Source: JAGQYH01 sp041393015
GTDB lineage: Bacteria; Bacteroidota; Bacteroidia; Chitinophagales; JADIYW01
NCBI GenBank assembly: GCA_041393015.1
Contig: JAWKKV010000005.1
Location: 62,001-126,000, forward strand
Direction of reading: 5' to 3'
DNA length: 64,000 bases
Below, in pieces: positions 1-9,166 of the stretch. Below the pieces are notes generated by a model. It saw only the letters and a list, made by a program, of their open reading frames with translations. It made no database searches and was not told the DNA's origin. How positions within the stretch are numbered: the stretch's first letter is position 1; the number at the start of each line of letters is the position of its first letter. The translations under genes were made by a program, and so were the position numbers.

Positions 1-1
1 T

Positions 2-1309
2 AGCCTTTCCGCTGATAGTATTCAAACGGATGTTAAGCAAAAAGTGGTATACCATTTTAAACTCTATGAAGACATTATGCCCAATGCTGGTCGTTTGGTT
101 AAAAATGTAATGAAACAAGCAGAGGAAAATAAAGCCGATGTAGTGATTATGGAATTAAACACATATGGAGGACGAGTAGATATTGCAGATACGATTAAAT
201 CAATTTTTCTAAATGCCAAACCTTTAGTAGTTTCCTATATTGTCAATAATGCCATTTCAGCTGGCGCATTTATATCTATTGCCTGTGATAGTATTTATAT
301 GAAAGAAGAAGCAACCATCGGGGCTTCTACGGTGGTTAATGGTACAGACGGACAGCAAATGCCGGATAAGTATCAATCTGTAATGCGATCAAAAATGAGG
401 GCAACAGCAGAAATGCAAGGTAGAGATCCCGATATTGCAGAAGCCATGGTTGACGATAGAATTCATATTCCCGGCATTATTGATTCAGGAAAAACACTAA
501 CTTTTACAGCTAAAGAAGCTTACAAACACAATTACTGCGACGGAATTGTCACCAATTTCCAAGGAGTAATTGAAGCATTAGGATTAGAAGATGCTAAAGT
601 CATAGAACATAAATTAACAGCAATTGATAAAATTATTGGATTTCTTTTAAATCCGGCTGTGAGTAGTATTTTAATGTTATTGATTTTTGGAGGATTGTAT
701 TTTGAGTTGCAAACGCCCGGAATTGGTTTCCCATTAGCTGCCGCCATCATTGGGGCAACCTTATTCTTTGCGCCCTTATATTTACAAGGCTTTGCTGCCA
801 GTTGGGAAGTAGTTCTGTTTTTTATAGGAATTGCTTTTCTGGCCGTGGAAATTTTTGTCCTCCCCGGATTTGGGGTCGCCGGTATTATTGGATTAATTCT
901 AATTATCTCCTCGCTTACCTTTAGTTTAGTAGAAAACGATGTGTTTGATTTTACTTTTACCGGTTGGGATGAAATTGGAATAGCATTGTTTAGAGTAGTG
1001 GTTACCTTAACCGTTGGCATATTAGCAATGGTAGCCTTTGGAGGCAGTTTATTTAAAACACCCGCTTTTCAAAGAATCATGCTAAAAGATGAGCAAAAAG
1101 CTTCTGATGGTTACGCTATCAGAAAATTAGAATTAGATCATTTAGTAGGTGCAATAGGTAAAGCGAGAACGGATCTTAGGACATCGGGTAAAGTTGAAAT
1201 TGATGGTGAAATTTATGATGCCTTATCCGAAGGTGGTTTTATAGATGTAGGAACTGAAATAAAAGTATTGAAGGTTGATGTTAATACTTTACTGGTAAGA
1301 AAAGTTTAA
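2..1309 (+). CDS. NfeD-family membrane serine protease (ClpP-class), 5' end outside window
   Basis: The reading frame is open to the left edge, so the true start lies upstream; the GTG at 44 is only the first possible internal start. The N-terminal part is a ClpP/crotonase-like protease domain: an ISAGAFIS segment carries the likely nucleophile Ser (codon 257-259), followed by ATIGAS and by an RSKMRA segment that matches the region of the lysine partner of the Ser-Lys dyad in archaeal NfeD homologues. Several hydrophobic helices follow (about 640-1050), then a C-terminal soluble NfeD OB-fold domain. Such proteins sit in the inner membrane and are linked to stomatin/flotillin-type membrane organisation. 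kdsB begins 4 bases after the stop, suggesting co-transcription. Family assignment is firm; the substrate is unknown. Confidence 0.88.
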   Translation, partial: SLSADSIQTDVKQKVVYHFKLYEDIMPNAGRLVKNVMKQAEENKADVVIMELNTYGGRVDIADTIKSIFLNAKPLVVSYIVNNAISAGAFISIACDSIYMKEEATIGASTVVNGTDGQQMPDKYQSVMRSKMRATAEMQGRDPDIAEAMVDDRIHIPGIIDSGKTLTFTAKEAYKHNYCDGIVTNFQGVIEALGLEDAKVIEHKLTAIDKIIGFLLNPAVSSILMLLIFGGLYFELQTPGIGFPLAAAIIGATLFFAPLYLQGFAASWEVVLFFIGIAFLAVEIFVLPGFGVAGIIGLILIISSLTFSLVENDVFDFTFTGWDEIGIALFRVVVTLTVGILAMVAFGGSLFKTPAFQRIMLKDEQKASDGYAIRKLELDHLVGAIGKARTDLRTSGKVEIDGEIYDALSEGGFIDVGTEIKVLKVDVNTLLVRKV

Positions 1310-1313
1310 GCAA

Positions 1314-2027
1314 TTGAAGGTATTAGGTATTATTCCTGCACGTTACGAATCTGTAAGATTTCCAGGCAAACCATTGGCTGACATTGCCGGTAAGTCTATG
1401 ATTCAAAGAGTCTATGAACAAGCCAACCAATCCAAAGCTTTAGACAAACTTGTTGTTGCCACTGATGATCAAAGAATATTCGATCATGTCGCTTCCTTTG
1501 GAGGGAGTGTTGTAATGACAAGCAAGCAATGCAAAAATGGTACAGAAAGATGTGCTGAAGTATTGCTAAAAGAAAATAAAAGCTATGATGCAGTGATAAA
1601 TATTCAAGGGGATGAACCTATATTAAATCCTGAACAAATCAGCCAACTGGTTGAGTTACTTAATTCAACTTCTGACATCGCCACATTAGCCCATAAATTA
1701 GCCGAAAAAGAAAAAGCAAATCCGAATATTGTAAAAGTAGCATTGGGTGGTGATCAACTTTCCATCGCCTTTTCAAGAGACTATGATTTCATCCAAAACC
1801 AATCTGATAAGATCTATAAACATATTGGACTGTATGGGTTTAAATCATCTATTCTAAAGAAAATTGTAAAATTACAACCAACACCAAATGAAGAGTTGGA
1901 AAAATTAGAACAACTAAGATGGGTTGATCACGGTTATCAGATTAAAGTAGGTATTACATCCCACCAAAACTTTTCTGTGGATGTACCTGACGACATTATT
2001 AAAATTTTAAAAGTCCTTAATTCGTAA
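1314..2027 (+). CDS. kdsB: 3-deoxy-manno-octulosonate cytidylyltransferase (CMP-KDO synthetase)
   Basis: Activates KDO with CTP to CMP-KDO for lipid A inner-core assembly in the cytoplasm. The N-terminus has the nucleotide-binding signature IIPARYESVRFPGKPL, followed by NIQGDEP (metal and sugar site) and the C-terminal VDVPDD motif. Its 237 residues are near the usual family length (about 240-250). The start is TTG at 1314: no in-frame ATG exists between the upstream in-frame stop at 1296 and the conserved MKVLGIIPAR start, so TTG is forced. It lies 4 bases after the NfeD-type gene, probably in one transcript, and CTP synthase, which supplies its co-substrate, follows. Confidence 0.95.
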   Translation: MKVLGIIPARYESVRFPGKPLADIAGKSMIQRVYEQANQSKALDKLVVATDDQRIFDHVASFGGSVVMTSKQCKNGTERCAEVLLKENKSYDAVINIQGDEPILNPEQISQLVELLNSTSDIATLAHKLAEKEKANPNIVKVALGGDQLSIAFSRDYDFIQNQSDKIYKHIGLYGFKSSILKKIVKLQPTPNEELEKLEQLRWVDHGYQIKVGITSHQNFSVDVPDDIIKILKVLNS

Positions 2028-2111
2028 GATTAGACATCAACTTTCTATTTTCAGAATTTCAAAAGAATAAAATTTACGTACCTTTATGCTCCATAGCAAG
2101 CATTCTAAGTT

Positions 2112-3749
2112 ATGGCAAAATATATCTTCGTTACAGGTGGCGTAACCTCTTCATTAGGTAAAGGAATTTTAGCAGCCTCTTTGGCGAAATTACTTCAGTC
2201 CAGAGGACTTAGAGTTACCATCCAAAAATTTGATCCTTACATCAATGTTGATCCAGGCACTATGAATCCATACGAACATGGAGAATGTTATGTAACTGAA
2301 GATGGAGCCGAAACGGATTTGGATCTTGGCCATTACGAGCGTTTTCTAAATGTACATACTACTCAAGCCAATAACGTAACCACTGGTAGAGTTTACTTGG
2401 ATGTAATCAATAAAGAAAGAGAAGGCAAATTTTTAGGAAAAACCATTCAAGTTGTTCCTCATATTACCAATGAAATAAAACGTAGAATGAGACTCTTAGG
2501 CGAAACTGGAGACTATGATATTATCTTAACCGAGATTGGTGGAACAGTTGGCGATATTGAATCACAGCCTTTTTTAGAATCTATAAGACAATTAAAGCAG
2601 GAATTACCAAAAGATGATTTCTTAGTGATGCATTTAACTTTGGTTCCGTATTTAAAAGCGGCAAAAGAATTAAAAACGAAACCAACGCAACACTCTGTAA
2701 AAGAATTAATGCAATTTGGTATTCAACCGGATATTTTGATTTGTAGAACAGAAGTCGAATTACCGGATAATGCCAAAGAAAAAATTTCTCGTTTCTGTAA
2801 TGTTGATTACGAATCGGTGATAGAAGCTATTGATGCAGAAACAATTTACGATGTTCCATTAAAATTAAAAGAAGAGAAATTAGATCAGATTGTTCTAAAA
2901 AAATTGAACATTACTGAATACAAACCACTTAGAATGAAAAAGTGGACTGATTTCTTGCATCGCCATAAAAATCCAAAAACAAAAGTTAAGATTGGCATCA
3001 TTGGAAAGTATGTAGAATTACAAGATGCTTACAAATCAATTTATGAATCATTTGTTCATGCTGGTGCAGAAAACGAATGCGAAGTTGAAATTGATATTAT
3101 TCATTCTCAACAGTTGAATAAAGGCAAGGACATTGCCAACAGACTTTCTGGATTGAATGGCATACTTGTAGCACCTGGTTTTGGAGCAAGAGGAACGGAA
3201 GGCAAAATCAGAGCCATACAATATGCTCGAGAAAATAACATTCCATTCTTCGACATTTGTTTAGGTATGCAAATGGCTGCTATTGAATTTGCTAGAAACG
3301 TTTTAGAGCTAGATGACGCCCATAGTACGGAAATGGATAAGAAAACCAATAATCCGGTTATCTATATCATGGAAGATCAGAAATACATTAAGAACATGGG
3401 GGGCACTATGCGTTTAGGAGCATTTGATTGTGAATTAAAGAAAGGTAGTAAAGCTCACAAAGCCTATAAAAAATTATCTATCTCAGAGCGACATAGACAT
3501 CGCTATGAATTTAATAGCGAGTACACCAACTTATTTAGCACAAACGGTTTCTTACCTTCTGGTATTAATCCTCAAAGCGGTTTAGTTGAAATTTTGGAAT
3601 TAGATAATCACCCTTGGTTTGTTGGTGTACAATTTCACCCTGAGTTAAAATCTACCATTTTAAATCCACATCCACTTTTTGTTGCATTTGTTGATGCCGC
3701 AAGAACAGATATGCTTTCTAAAAAGAAGAGTAAGAAAAGTAAAAAGTAA
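2112..3749 (+). CDS. pyrG: CTP synthase (glutamine-hydrolysing)
   Basis: Makes CTP from UTP, ATP and glutamine. The N-terminal amidoligase domain starts with FVTGGVTSSLGKGI (P-loop) and contains EIGGTVGDIES. The C-terminal class I glutamine amidotransferase has the nucleophile Cys in CLGMQ (near residue 383) and the FHPE His-Glu pair. Its 545 residues match the family. The C-terminus ends in a short lysine/serine-rich tail. An imperfect -7-like TACCTTTA lies about 25 bases upstream of the ATG, so it may have its own promoter despite following kdsB by only 84 bases. Confidence 0.98.
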   Translation: MAKYIFVTGGVTSSLGKGILAASLAKLLQSRGLRVTIQKFDPYINVDPGTMNPYEHGECYVTEDGAETDLDLGHYERFLNVHTTQANNVTTGRVYLDVINKEREGKFLGKTIQVVPHITNEIKRRMRLLGETGDYDIILTEIGGTVGDIESQPFLESIRQLKQELPKDDFLVMHLTLVPYLKAAKELKTKPTQHSVKELMQFGIQPDILICRTEVELPDNAKEKISRFCNVDYESVIEAIDAETIYDVPLKLKEEKLDQIVLKKLNITEYKPLRMKKWTDFLHRHKNPKTKVKIGIIGKYVELQDAYKSIYESFVHAGAENECEVEIDIIHSQQLNKGKDIANRLSGLNGILVAPGFGARGTEGKIRAIQYARENNIPFFDICLGMQMAAIEFARNVLELDDAHSTEMDKKTNNPVIYIMEDQKYIKNMGGTMRLGAFDCELKKGSKAHKAYKKLSISERHRHRYEFNSEYTNLFSTNGFLPSGINPQSGLVEILELDNHPWFVGVQFHPELKSTILNPHPLFVAFVDAARTDMLSKKKSKKSKK

Positions 3750-3973
3750 TAAGGCTGAAGAATAAAGTATTAAGTGTAAAGCAACTCATTCAATGCGACA
3801 ATGAATTAATGTTTTCATAAGTACGGATAACTATCTCGTCTTTTAAACAATCAACATATTAAAAAATATTTTCTCCCACTCATTTACTTATTAAAAATCT
3901 CACATCTTATGTCTTGCTTCTTATGTCTAAAAACAATTCAATAAATTTCACATTAAGCAAACTTTGAGGAATG

Positions 3974-3981
3974 TATCTTTG
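3974..3981 (+). promoter_or_regulatory. Candidate Bacteroidota -7 element for yidC
   Basis: TATCTTTG matches the Bacteroidota TAnnTTTG consensus exactly and lies 31 bases upstream of the yidC ATG, implying a short leader. No convincing -33 TTTG at standard spacing is visible. The 263-base gap between pyrG and yidC otherwise holds only AT-rich, low-complexity sequence. Confidence 0.5.
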
Positions 3982-4012
3982 CAGCGTTTTTTAGATAGAG
4001 AAGAATAGATAA

Positions 4013-5902
4013 ATGGACAAGAATTCGTTAATAGGCTGGACACTGATTGCAATTTTAATGGTACTCATGATGAATACCATGAATAAAAACAGCAAGAAAA
4101 GAGCTGAAGAAGAAGGTGTAAAAACACAAACGGAAGAGGTTAGAACGACAAAAGACACTAATAATGTCTCGCCTACCTTAAACAATAATAATCCATCAGT
4201 CCAAAACCCTGCACCGCTTTCTGACAGTGCCATTCAGGTAATTAACAGTAGTGTTTATGGTATTTTTGGAGGCAATGCTAATAAAGCTCAGCAAGACTTA
4301 GTGGTAGAAAATGATGTGATGACCATTACTTTTACCAACAAAGGAGGAATTCCTAAAAGTGTTATCCTTAAAAACTACAAAACACACGATCAACAACCTT
4401 TAGAAGTCTATTCAACAAAAGAAGGAGAATTTGGCGTAAAACTATTTGCCAATACTGCTACTGGAAACATCATTACAGATTCATTATACTTTGAACCTAC
4501 TCAAAGCAAGGATGCTGAAGGCAACACTATTGTTAGTTATAAATTGTTAGGTGCTAACGATCAATACTATGAGCATAGATATGTTGTTCCGGCAGAAGGC
4601 TATCTCTTAGATTTTGATATCAACATGAATAAGTTACAAGATTTTGTGGCTAAAAATTATTTTACAATTTCATGGAAACAAAGACTTCAAAGTCAAGAAG
4701 GTAGTTTAACTACTGAAAAAATGTATTCTTCAGTTTATTATGCTGATAAAGAATTCAAAGTTGATAAAATTGGCTACCGAAAATCTGCAGAAAAAGACGC
4801 AGCGAAAGATTTAAAATGGGTAAGTTTCAAGCAAAAATTCTTTAACAGTACAATTATTGCAAAAGAAGAGGCCTTTGATGATGATGGATCAAAAATTGAA
4901 AGCATTCAATCTGAAGCCGATGCTGATTATGTAAAAGATCTTTCAGCAGATTTAGCTATTAATTATGTACGTCAGGATGATTTTAACTTCCCGATGCAAA
5001 TGTATTTTGGTCCGAATGATTTCAAAGGCCTTAAGTCACTAGACATTAATTTACAGAAAGTAGTTCAAATTGGAGTATCTGTTTTCAGATGGGTGAATTT
5101 GTACTTGATTATGCCAACATTTGATTTGTTGAATAATAAGATTGCCAATTATGGGATCATCATTTTACTGTTGACATTATTTATCAAAATCATTGTATTC
5201 CCTTTTACTTATAAGTCTAACTTATCGATGATAAAAATGCGGGTGTTACAACCTGAGTTAGCTGAGTTAAAGAAAAAGTTTGGTAAAGACCAAGCTAAAA
5301 TGGGGCAAGCACAAATGGAGCTTTATCGAAAGGCTGGCGTAAATCCATTGGGTGGTTGTTTACCGATGCTCTTTCAGATGCCAATACTAATTGCGATGTA
5401 TCGCTTCTTCCCATCTTCAATTGAGTTAAGACAAGCGAAATTTCTTTGGGCAACTGACCTTTCAACCTTTGATTCTATCTTTTCGTGGTCACAACAAATT
5501 CCATTAATTAGTCAGATTTATGGTAACCACATTAGTTTGTTTACTATTCTAATGGCTATTACTTCATTCTTTTATACTCGAATTAACAGTCAGAATACTC
5601 CCGTGGATGATAGCAATCCAATGGCAGCGCAAATGAAGATGTTCCAATACTTCATGCCATTTATGATGTTATTTATCTTTAACAAATTCTCAGCGGCATT
5701 GAGTTACTATTATTTCTTATTCAACTTAATATCTATTGGACAGCACTTTATCATGAAACAATTCATGATTGACGAAGATAAAATCCATGCTCAAATTCAA
5801 GAGAATAAGAAGAAGGTTAAAACCAAATCTAAATGGCAACAAAAGATGGAAGAGGTTTTAAAGCAACAAGAAGCTCAGAAAAAAGGTAAAGGGAAGAAGT
5901 AG
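4013..5902 (+). CDS. yidC: Membrane protein insertase YidC
   Basis: Inserts and folds inner-membrane proteins, alone or with SecYEG. Seen: an N-terminal membrane anchor (SLIGWTLIAILMVLMM), an Asn-rich linker, a large periplasmic beta-sandwich domain (about residues 80-350), then the conserved 60-kDa inner-membrane domain (about 360-590) with PTFDLLNNKIANYG, MYRKAGVNPLGGCLPM-like sequence and the final helices. A Lys/Gln-rich basic tail (KKVKTKSKWQQKMEEVLKQQ) probably contacts the ribosome. Length 629 is typical for the phylum. The last 260 bases of the gene are duplicated downstream at 6381-6641. Confidence 0.97.
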   Translation: MDKNSLIGWTLIAILMVLMMNTMNKNSKKRAEEEGVKTQTEEVRTTKDTNNVSPTLNNNNPSVQNPAPLSDSAIQVINSSVYGIFGGNANKAQQDLVVENDVMTITFTNKGGIPKSVILKNYKTHDQQPLEVYSTKEGEFGVKLFANTATGNIITDSLYFEPTQSKDAEGNTIVSYKLLGANDQYYEHRYVVPAEGYLLDFDINMNKLQDFVAKNYFTISWKQRLQSQEGSLTTEKMYSSVYYADKEFKVDKIGYRKSAEKDAAKDLKWVSFKQKFFNSTIIAKEEAFDDDGSKIESIQSEADADYVKDLSADLAINYVRQDDFNFPMQMYFGPNDFKGLKSLDINLQKVVQIGVSVFRWVNLYLIMPTFDLLNNKIANYGIIILLLTLFIKIIVFPFTYKSNLSMIKMRVLQPELAELKKKFGKDQAKMGQAQMELYRKAGVNPLGGCLPMLFQMPILIAMYRFFPSSIELRQAKFLWATDLSTFDSIFSWSQQIPLISQIYGNHISLFTILMAITSFFYTRINSQNTPVDDSNPMAAQMKMFQYFMPFMMLFIFNKFSAALSYYYFLFNLISIGQHFIMKQFMIDEDKIHAQIQENKKKVKTKSKWQQKMEEVLKQQEAQKKGKGKK

Positions 5903-6015
5903 GTTTGAAGATTCAAATTCAAGACGCAAACTCAAGATTCAAGTATAAAAATAACTCGCTAGCGCAAGTTTTGTGCTGCGGGTTTAAGCGAGGGTAACTT
6001 GTGCCAATAAATATC
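5642..6015. repeat. 374-bp direct repeat, copy 1 (yidC 3' end plus downstream flank)
   Basis: Bases 5642-6015 match 6381-6754 at a constant offset of 739 with one mismatch seen (5671 A against 6410 G). The repeat covers the last 87 codons of yidC, its stop, and about 113 bases of flank containing a CAAACTCAAGATTCAAG-type motif and CTCGCTAGCGCAAG. Both borders are abrupt. Confidence 0.97.
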
Positions 6016-6036
6016 GTTCCTTAAAGCGTATGAATT

Positions 6037-6375
6037 TTACTTATTACTCGGAACAACGGTTTCATAATCAAGATACACAGTGTCCAGTTTAAACCTAATA
6101 AAATCAATGTCTTGATTCTTATTGTCAACTTTTTCAAGACTTTTCCATTTTTTGTTAACCGTATAATTTTTTCGATGCCATTTTCGTATCTCAATTGCAT
6201 ATCCGTTTTCGTTATAACCCGTTTCCACATCCGGGTAGCTAAAACTAAGATATAGGACAAATAAAATAGGTAGCGTGCTTATAAGTAAATGAATAGACAA
6301 CACCTTTTTCAAGGGATATCTAATAGCTTTTACAAGTTTTATAGAACTAAATACCAATATTGTAATTATAAACAA
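6037..6375 (-). CDS. Small membrane protein, probably a 5'-truncated gene fragment
   Basis: 112 codons between the two 374-bp repeats. The N-terminal half is hydrophobic (FIITILVFSSIKLVKAIRYP, then HLLISTLPILFVLYLSF), the C-terminal half polar with KWHRKNYTVNKKWKSLEK. The only start is a TTG six bases from the repeat border, and upstream the frame runs into the repeat and stops within about six codons. It therefore looks like the 3' part of a gene cut off when the duplication formed. No family recognised. It could be a functional small protein, but truncation is more likely. Confidence 0.4.
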   Translation of the reverse strand: MFIITILVFSSIKLVKAIRYPLKKVLSIHLLISTLPILFVLYLSFSYPDVETGYNENGYAIEIRKWHRKNYTVNKKWKSLEKVDNKNQDIDFIRFKLDTVYLDYETVVPSNK

Positions 6376-6380
6376 TGATA

Positions 6381-6641
6381 TTCCAATACTTCATGCCATT
6401 TATGATGTTGTTTATCTTTAACAAATTCTCAGCGGCATTGAGTTACTATTATTTCTTATTCAACTTAATATCTATTGGACAGCACTTTATCATGAAACAA
6501 TTCATGATTGACGAAGATAAAATCCATGCTCAAATTCAAGAGAATAAGAAGAAGGTTAAAACCAAATCTAAATGGCAACAAAAGATGGAAGAGGTTTTAA
6601 AGCAACAAGAAGCTCAGAAAAAAGGTAAAGGGAAGAAGTAG
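6381..6641 (+). pseudogene. Duplicated 3' fragment of yidC
   Basis: 87 codons identical in frame to the end of yidC, stop included. It has only the last transmembrane helices and the basic tail, with no signal anchor, periplasmic domain or insertase core. An ATG at 6375 from the unique spacer happens to open the frame, but a 28-residue-helix-plus-tail product would lack the conserved YidC groove. Best read as a duplication remnant. Confidence 0.85.
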
Positions 6642-6754
6642 GTTTGAAGATTCAAATTCAAGACGCAAACTCAAGATTCAAGTATAAAAATAACTCGCTA
6701 GCGCAAGTTTTGTGCTGCGGGTTTAAGCGAGGGTAACTTGTGCCAATAAATATC
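6381..6754. repeat. 374-bp direct repeat, copy 2
   Basis: Second copy of 5642-6015, separated from it by a 365-base unique spacer (6016-6380). No terminal inverted repeats, transposase or integrase are visible at either border. Confidence 0.97.
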
Positions 6755-6774
6755 CGTCTAACATCTAGCAAAAA

Positions 6775-8127
6775 TTAAAACAAAAACGGATACAACACCT
6801 TAAACGGTACTTCAATATCTATAGATTCGTAATAATCTTGTAATTCCCATTTAGGACCTTTAGATATCGCATCCTTGATTTCTTCAATTAATTCCTCGTT
6901 TTCTACACCAAATAGCTCTAAAAACTCTATCTCACCATCCTTATAAACTCTAAACTTGATTAGCACTTCTTCTAAGTGATCTGGATTTTTATAACTGTCC
7001 ACCAAAACCGTTGAAGATTCTCTTAAAAACTGCTTGTATTTTAAGTAGCCTCCTTCCGGCTTACCTTTTCTTTTGTATTTGGCTCGCACTAAGGAATTGT
7101 AATCTTCCATCGGTGGATTATAAATATCTGCTTTATTAATCTCATATTCTTTAATGACAACATTGCTAGTAACGTTATTGGTTATAAAAGCTTTCTGCTT
7201 CCCTGCTGCATCAGCTTGTGCTTCAATACCTTCTACCCTAGCAACATTGCTGTTTATTATAGCAGAGTCATTTTTATAAGGCTCATGATGATTAGGGTCA
7301 ACGCCTATTTTTATATCAATGTCGTAAACAGTTATTGGAGTTTCTTTGGCTAATTCTTTTTTGGCCTCTCCGTAGACTTTATCTCTTAATTCATCATCGG
7401 CACCATCATCAAAATGGTTAGCATCTTGCTCCGTCATACTAATGAAAGGTAAATTTACAATTGGTTCTGAAATAATTTCTTCTTGTTGAGCAACTTCATT
7501 TGTTTCAACTAGTAAGTCGTCAATTACTTCTTCTTGAATCATCTCAACTTCTTGTTTATCCCAATCTTGATCTAACCTCTTTTCTAAGGTTTCATTAGTC
7601 GAATTAACCACAACATTTTTTTCAACCACTTCCTCTGCAGCAATTTCGGCCACTTGATTTGTTTGCTTAGACGATTTTGTAGTTTCTTTGGTCTTATCGT
7701 CCACTGGATCTAACTCCATATTAGAAGTTACTGCACTTGCTTCTTGTTGGTTTTTAATGGCCGGCGTTTCAACATCTACTACATAAGTTGCTGCTTGTTC
7801 TCCTTCCTTATTTACAAAAAAAGTAAATACACTTCCTACAACAGCAATCAATAAAACCGCCACTATCGCCACTCTTCTCCTATTACTCGATTGATCTTTT
7901 GCTGAGCCGGCATCTGTTATTGTTCCAGAACCTACATGCTGCCATTCTTTAATTTTCTCTATTGGCAATGGAGTAATCTCATCTTGACCAATATATCCTT
8001 CTAAAGCATCTTTCAACATTCTATCTTCTTCTGCCAATTCAAACAGCTCCAACTCCTCCATATAAGTAATGGCGCCACTCAGCCATTTATCAAGCAATAT
8101 TTGCTTTCTATTATCCATCACACTCAT
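6775..8127 (-). CDS. Membrane anti-sigma-like protein with TonB-like C-terminal domain
   Basis: 450 residues. The N-terminal cytoplasmic part (about 1-84) starts with a short helical segment (LLDKWLSGAITYMEELELFELA) of the kind seen in Bacteroidota anti-sigma proteins. One transmembrane helix follows (about 86-105, VAIVAVLLIAVVGSVFTFF), then a long Glu/Val/Asn-rich periplasmic linker and a C-terminal segment (about 355-450, with VLIKFRVYKDGEIEFLELFG and VPFKVLYP) resembling the TonB C-terminal fold. It overlaps the sigma-factor gene by 4 bases (ATGA), so the two are translationally coupled. I infer it sequesters that sigma factor and senses an envelope signal. No recognised proteolysis motif was identified. 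Confidence 0.65.
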   Translation of the reverse strand: MSVMDNRKQILLDKWLSGAITYMEELELFELAEEDRMLKDALEGYIGQDEITPLPIEKIKEWQHVGSGTITDAGSAKDQSSNRRRVAIVAVLLIAVVGSVFTFFVNKEGEQAATYVVDVETPAIKNQQEASAVTSNMELDPVDDKTKETTKSSKQTNQVAEIAAEEVVEKNVVVNSTNETLEKRLDQDWDKQEVEMIQEEVIDDLLVETNEVAQQEEIISEPIVNLPFISMTEQDANHFDDGADDELRDKVYGEAKKELAKETPITVYDIDIKIGVDPNHHEPYKNDSAIINSNVARVEGIEAQADAAGKQKAFITNNVTSNVVIKEYEINKADIYNPPMEDYNSLVRAKYKRKGKPEGGYLKYKQFLRESSTVLVDSYKNPDHLEEVLIKFRVYKDGEIEFLELFGVENEELIEEIKDAISKGPKWELQDYYESIDIEVPFKVLYPFLF

Positions 8128-8702
8128 TTTTTCTTACTCAATACTATTTTTAAATTTCTTCTTCCATTTTGTATATAAGAACGAATTTTACCTACTTCTT
8201 CATTTAATAGTAAGGCAATTTCCAAATAGCTCTTATTGTCAAAATAGAAATACTCGATGCACACCTGTTGCAAATGTGGCAAAGACATTACGGCTTCTTT
8301 TATTTTTTCTTCGGAAACATAATTAATGGACTGCTCTTCATTTGCACCACTCTCATTTAAATTCAAATGATTCACATACTCTTTGTATGATTGTATTCTT
8401 TTAGATTCTGTTTGTAAACTTCTCAATTTACTCACACAATAGTTTCTAACCAATACTGCTAACCAGTTTCGAAATTTACCAACATCTTTATATGGTATGG
8501 TATGCTGCAATTTTTCATAAATCTCTACCATCACATCTTCCGCATCGTGCCTGTTTTTCATATATTTTAAACAGATACCGAATATGAGATGCACATATCG
8601 CTCAAAGAGAATTCCAACATAGTAATTATCAAGCGTAGCCTTAAACTGAAGAATGATATCTTCATCAGACAGCTGATAACTATTTTGATCTTTCTCCAGC
8701 AT
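8124..8702 (-). CDS. RNA polymerase ECF-type sigma-70 factor
   Basis: 192 residues from the ATG at 8702. Region 2 is visible (LFERYVHLIFGICLKYMKNRHDAEDVMVEIY, cited here as positions about 43-73: the FERY, KYMKN and DAEDVMVEIYEKL elements) and region 4 near the C-terminus (LPHLQQVCIEYFYFDNKSYLEIA, positions about 148-170, with helix-turn-helix). A longer frame back to TTG 8732 exists, but a perfect -7 box (8730-8737) overlaps that TTG, so the ATG at 8702 is preferred. It directs RNA polymerase to a regulon under control of the coupled membrane protein downstream. Its targets cannot be deduced here. Confidence 0.88.
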   Translation of the reverse strand: MLEKDQNSYQLSDEDIILQFKATLDNYYVGILFERYVHLIFGICLKYMKNRHDAEDVMVEIYEKLQHTIPYKDVGKFRNWLAVLVRNYCVSKLRSLQTESKRIQSYKEYVNHLNLNESGANEEQSINYVSEEKIKEAVMSLPHLQQVCIEYFYFDNKSYLEIALLLNEEVGKIRSYIQNGRRNLKIVLSKKK

Positions 8703-8729
8703 TAAGCTTCTTATAGGTGATTGATGAAT

Positions 8730-8737
8730 CAAAATTA
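8730..8737 (-). promoter_or_regulatory. Candidate -7 element of the sigma / anti-sigma operon
   Basis: Reads TAATTTTG on the minus strand, an exact TAnnTTTG match, 28 bases before the ATG at 8702. A TTG lies about 24 bases further upstream, slightly longer than the usual -33 spacing. Its position argues against translation from the TTG at 8732. Confidence 0.5.
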
Positions 8738-9166
8738 CGCTATCCTTTTACAGATATGACGCAATTCCACTTCAAATTACATAAAATGAAACAATGTGTT
8801 AAGCCTTTAATGCGTAAATTGCCTATCAAGCATTTTGAAATTATAAAGCCAAAATTTGAATTTTACGAAAAATTACATGAAAAATTGATCTACCTATATA
8901 ATCACTGATAAAAACGCATTTAAAATGAAAAATAAAATTTAACAAAACAGTAGGTTGTTATTTAAACATTAGCTATCTTATATATATCCTAGTAAGGCTT
9001 AAAAATATGATAAATAGCAGAAGGGCAAAACCAATTGTTTAGGTAAAAAAAAAAATAAGTCTACTCTGTTTTAAAACAAATCTTTAAACAAAAACTAGCG
9101 GTGGAAGAATATGCCGAATCATCCACTTGAAATTATGGAAGTAGGTTTAATTTAAAATTAGAAACA
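8738..9166. other. Gene-free AT-rich interval between divergent loci
   Basis: No convincing gene. A 63-codon + frame (8717-8908) has no recognisable features and overlaps the sigma-operon promoter. The rest is AT-rich with an A-run near 9047-9056. It presumably carries the promoters of the sigma operon (-) and the cysteine-rich peptide locus (+). Confidence 0.6.

Noticed and set aside
532..1020. 162-codon frame antisense to the NfeD-type gene
   Set aside because: Runs entirely opposite a conserved membrane-protein gene; low-complexity composition typical of a shadow frame.
6016..6380. Insertion sequence between the yidC repeats
   Set aside because: No transposase, no terminal inverted repeats, and the repeats are far too long for target-site duplications.
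8717..8908. 63-codon + frame starting in the sigma-factor promoter region
   Set aside because: No recognisable motif, no good ribosome-binding site, and it overlaps the predicted promoter of the divergent sigma operon.
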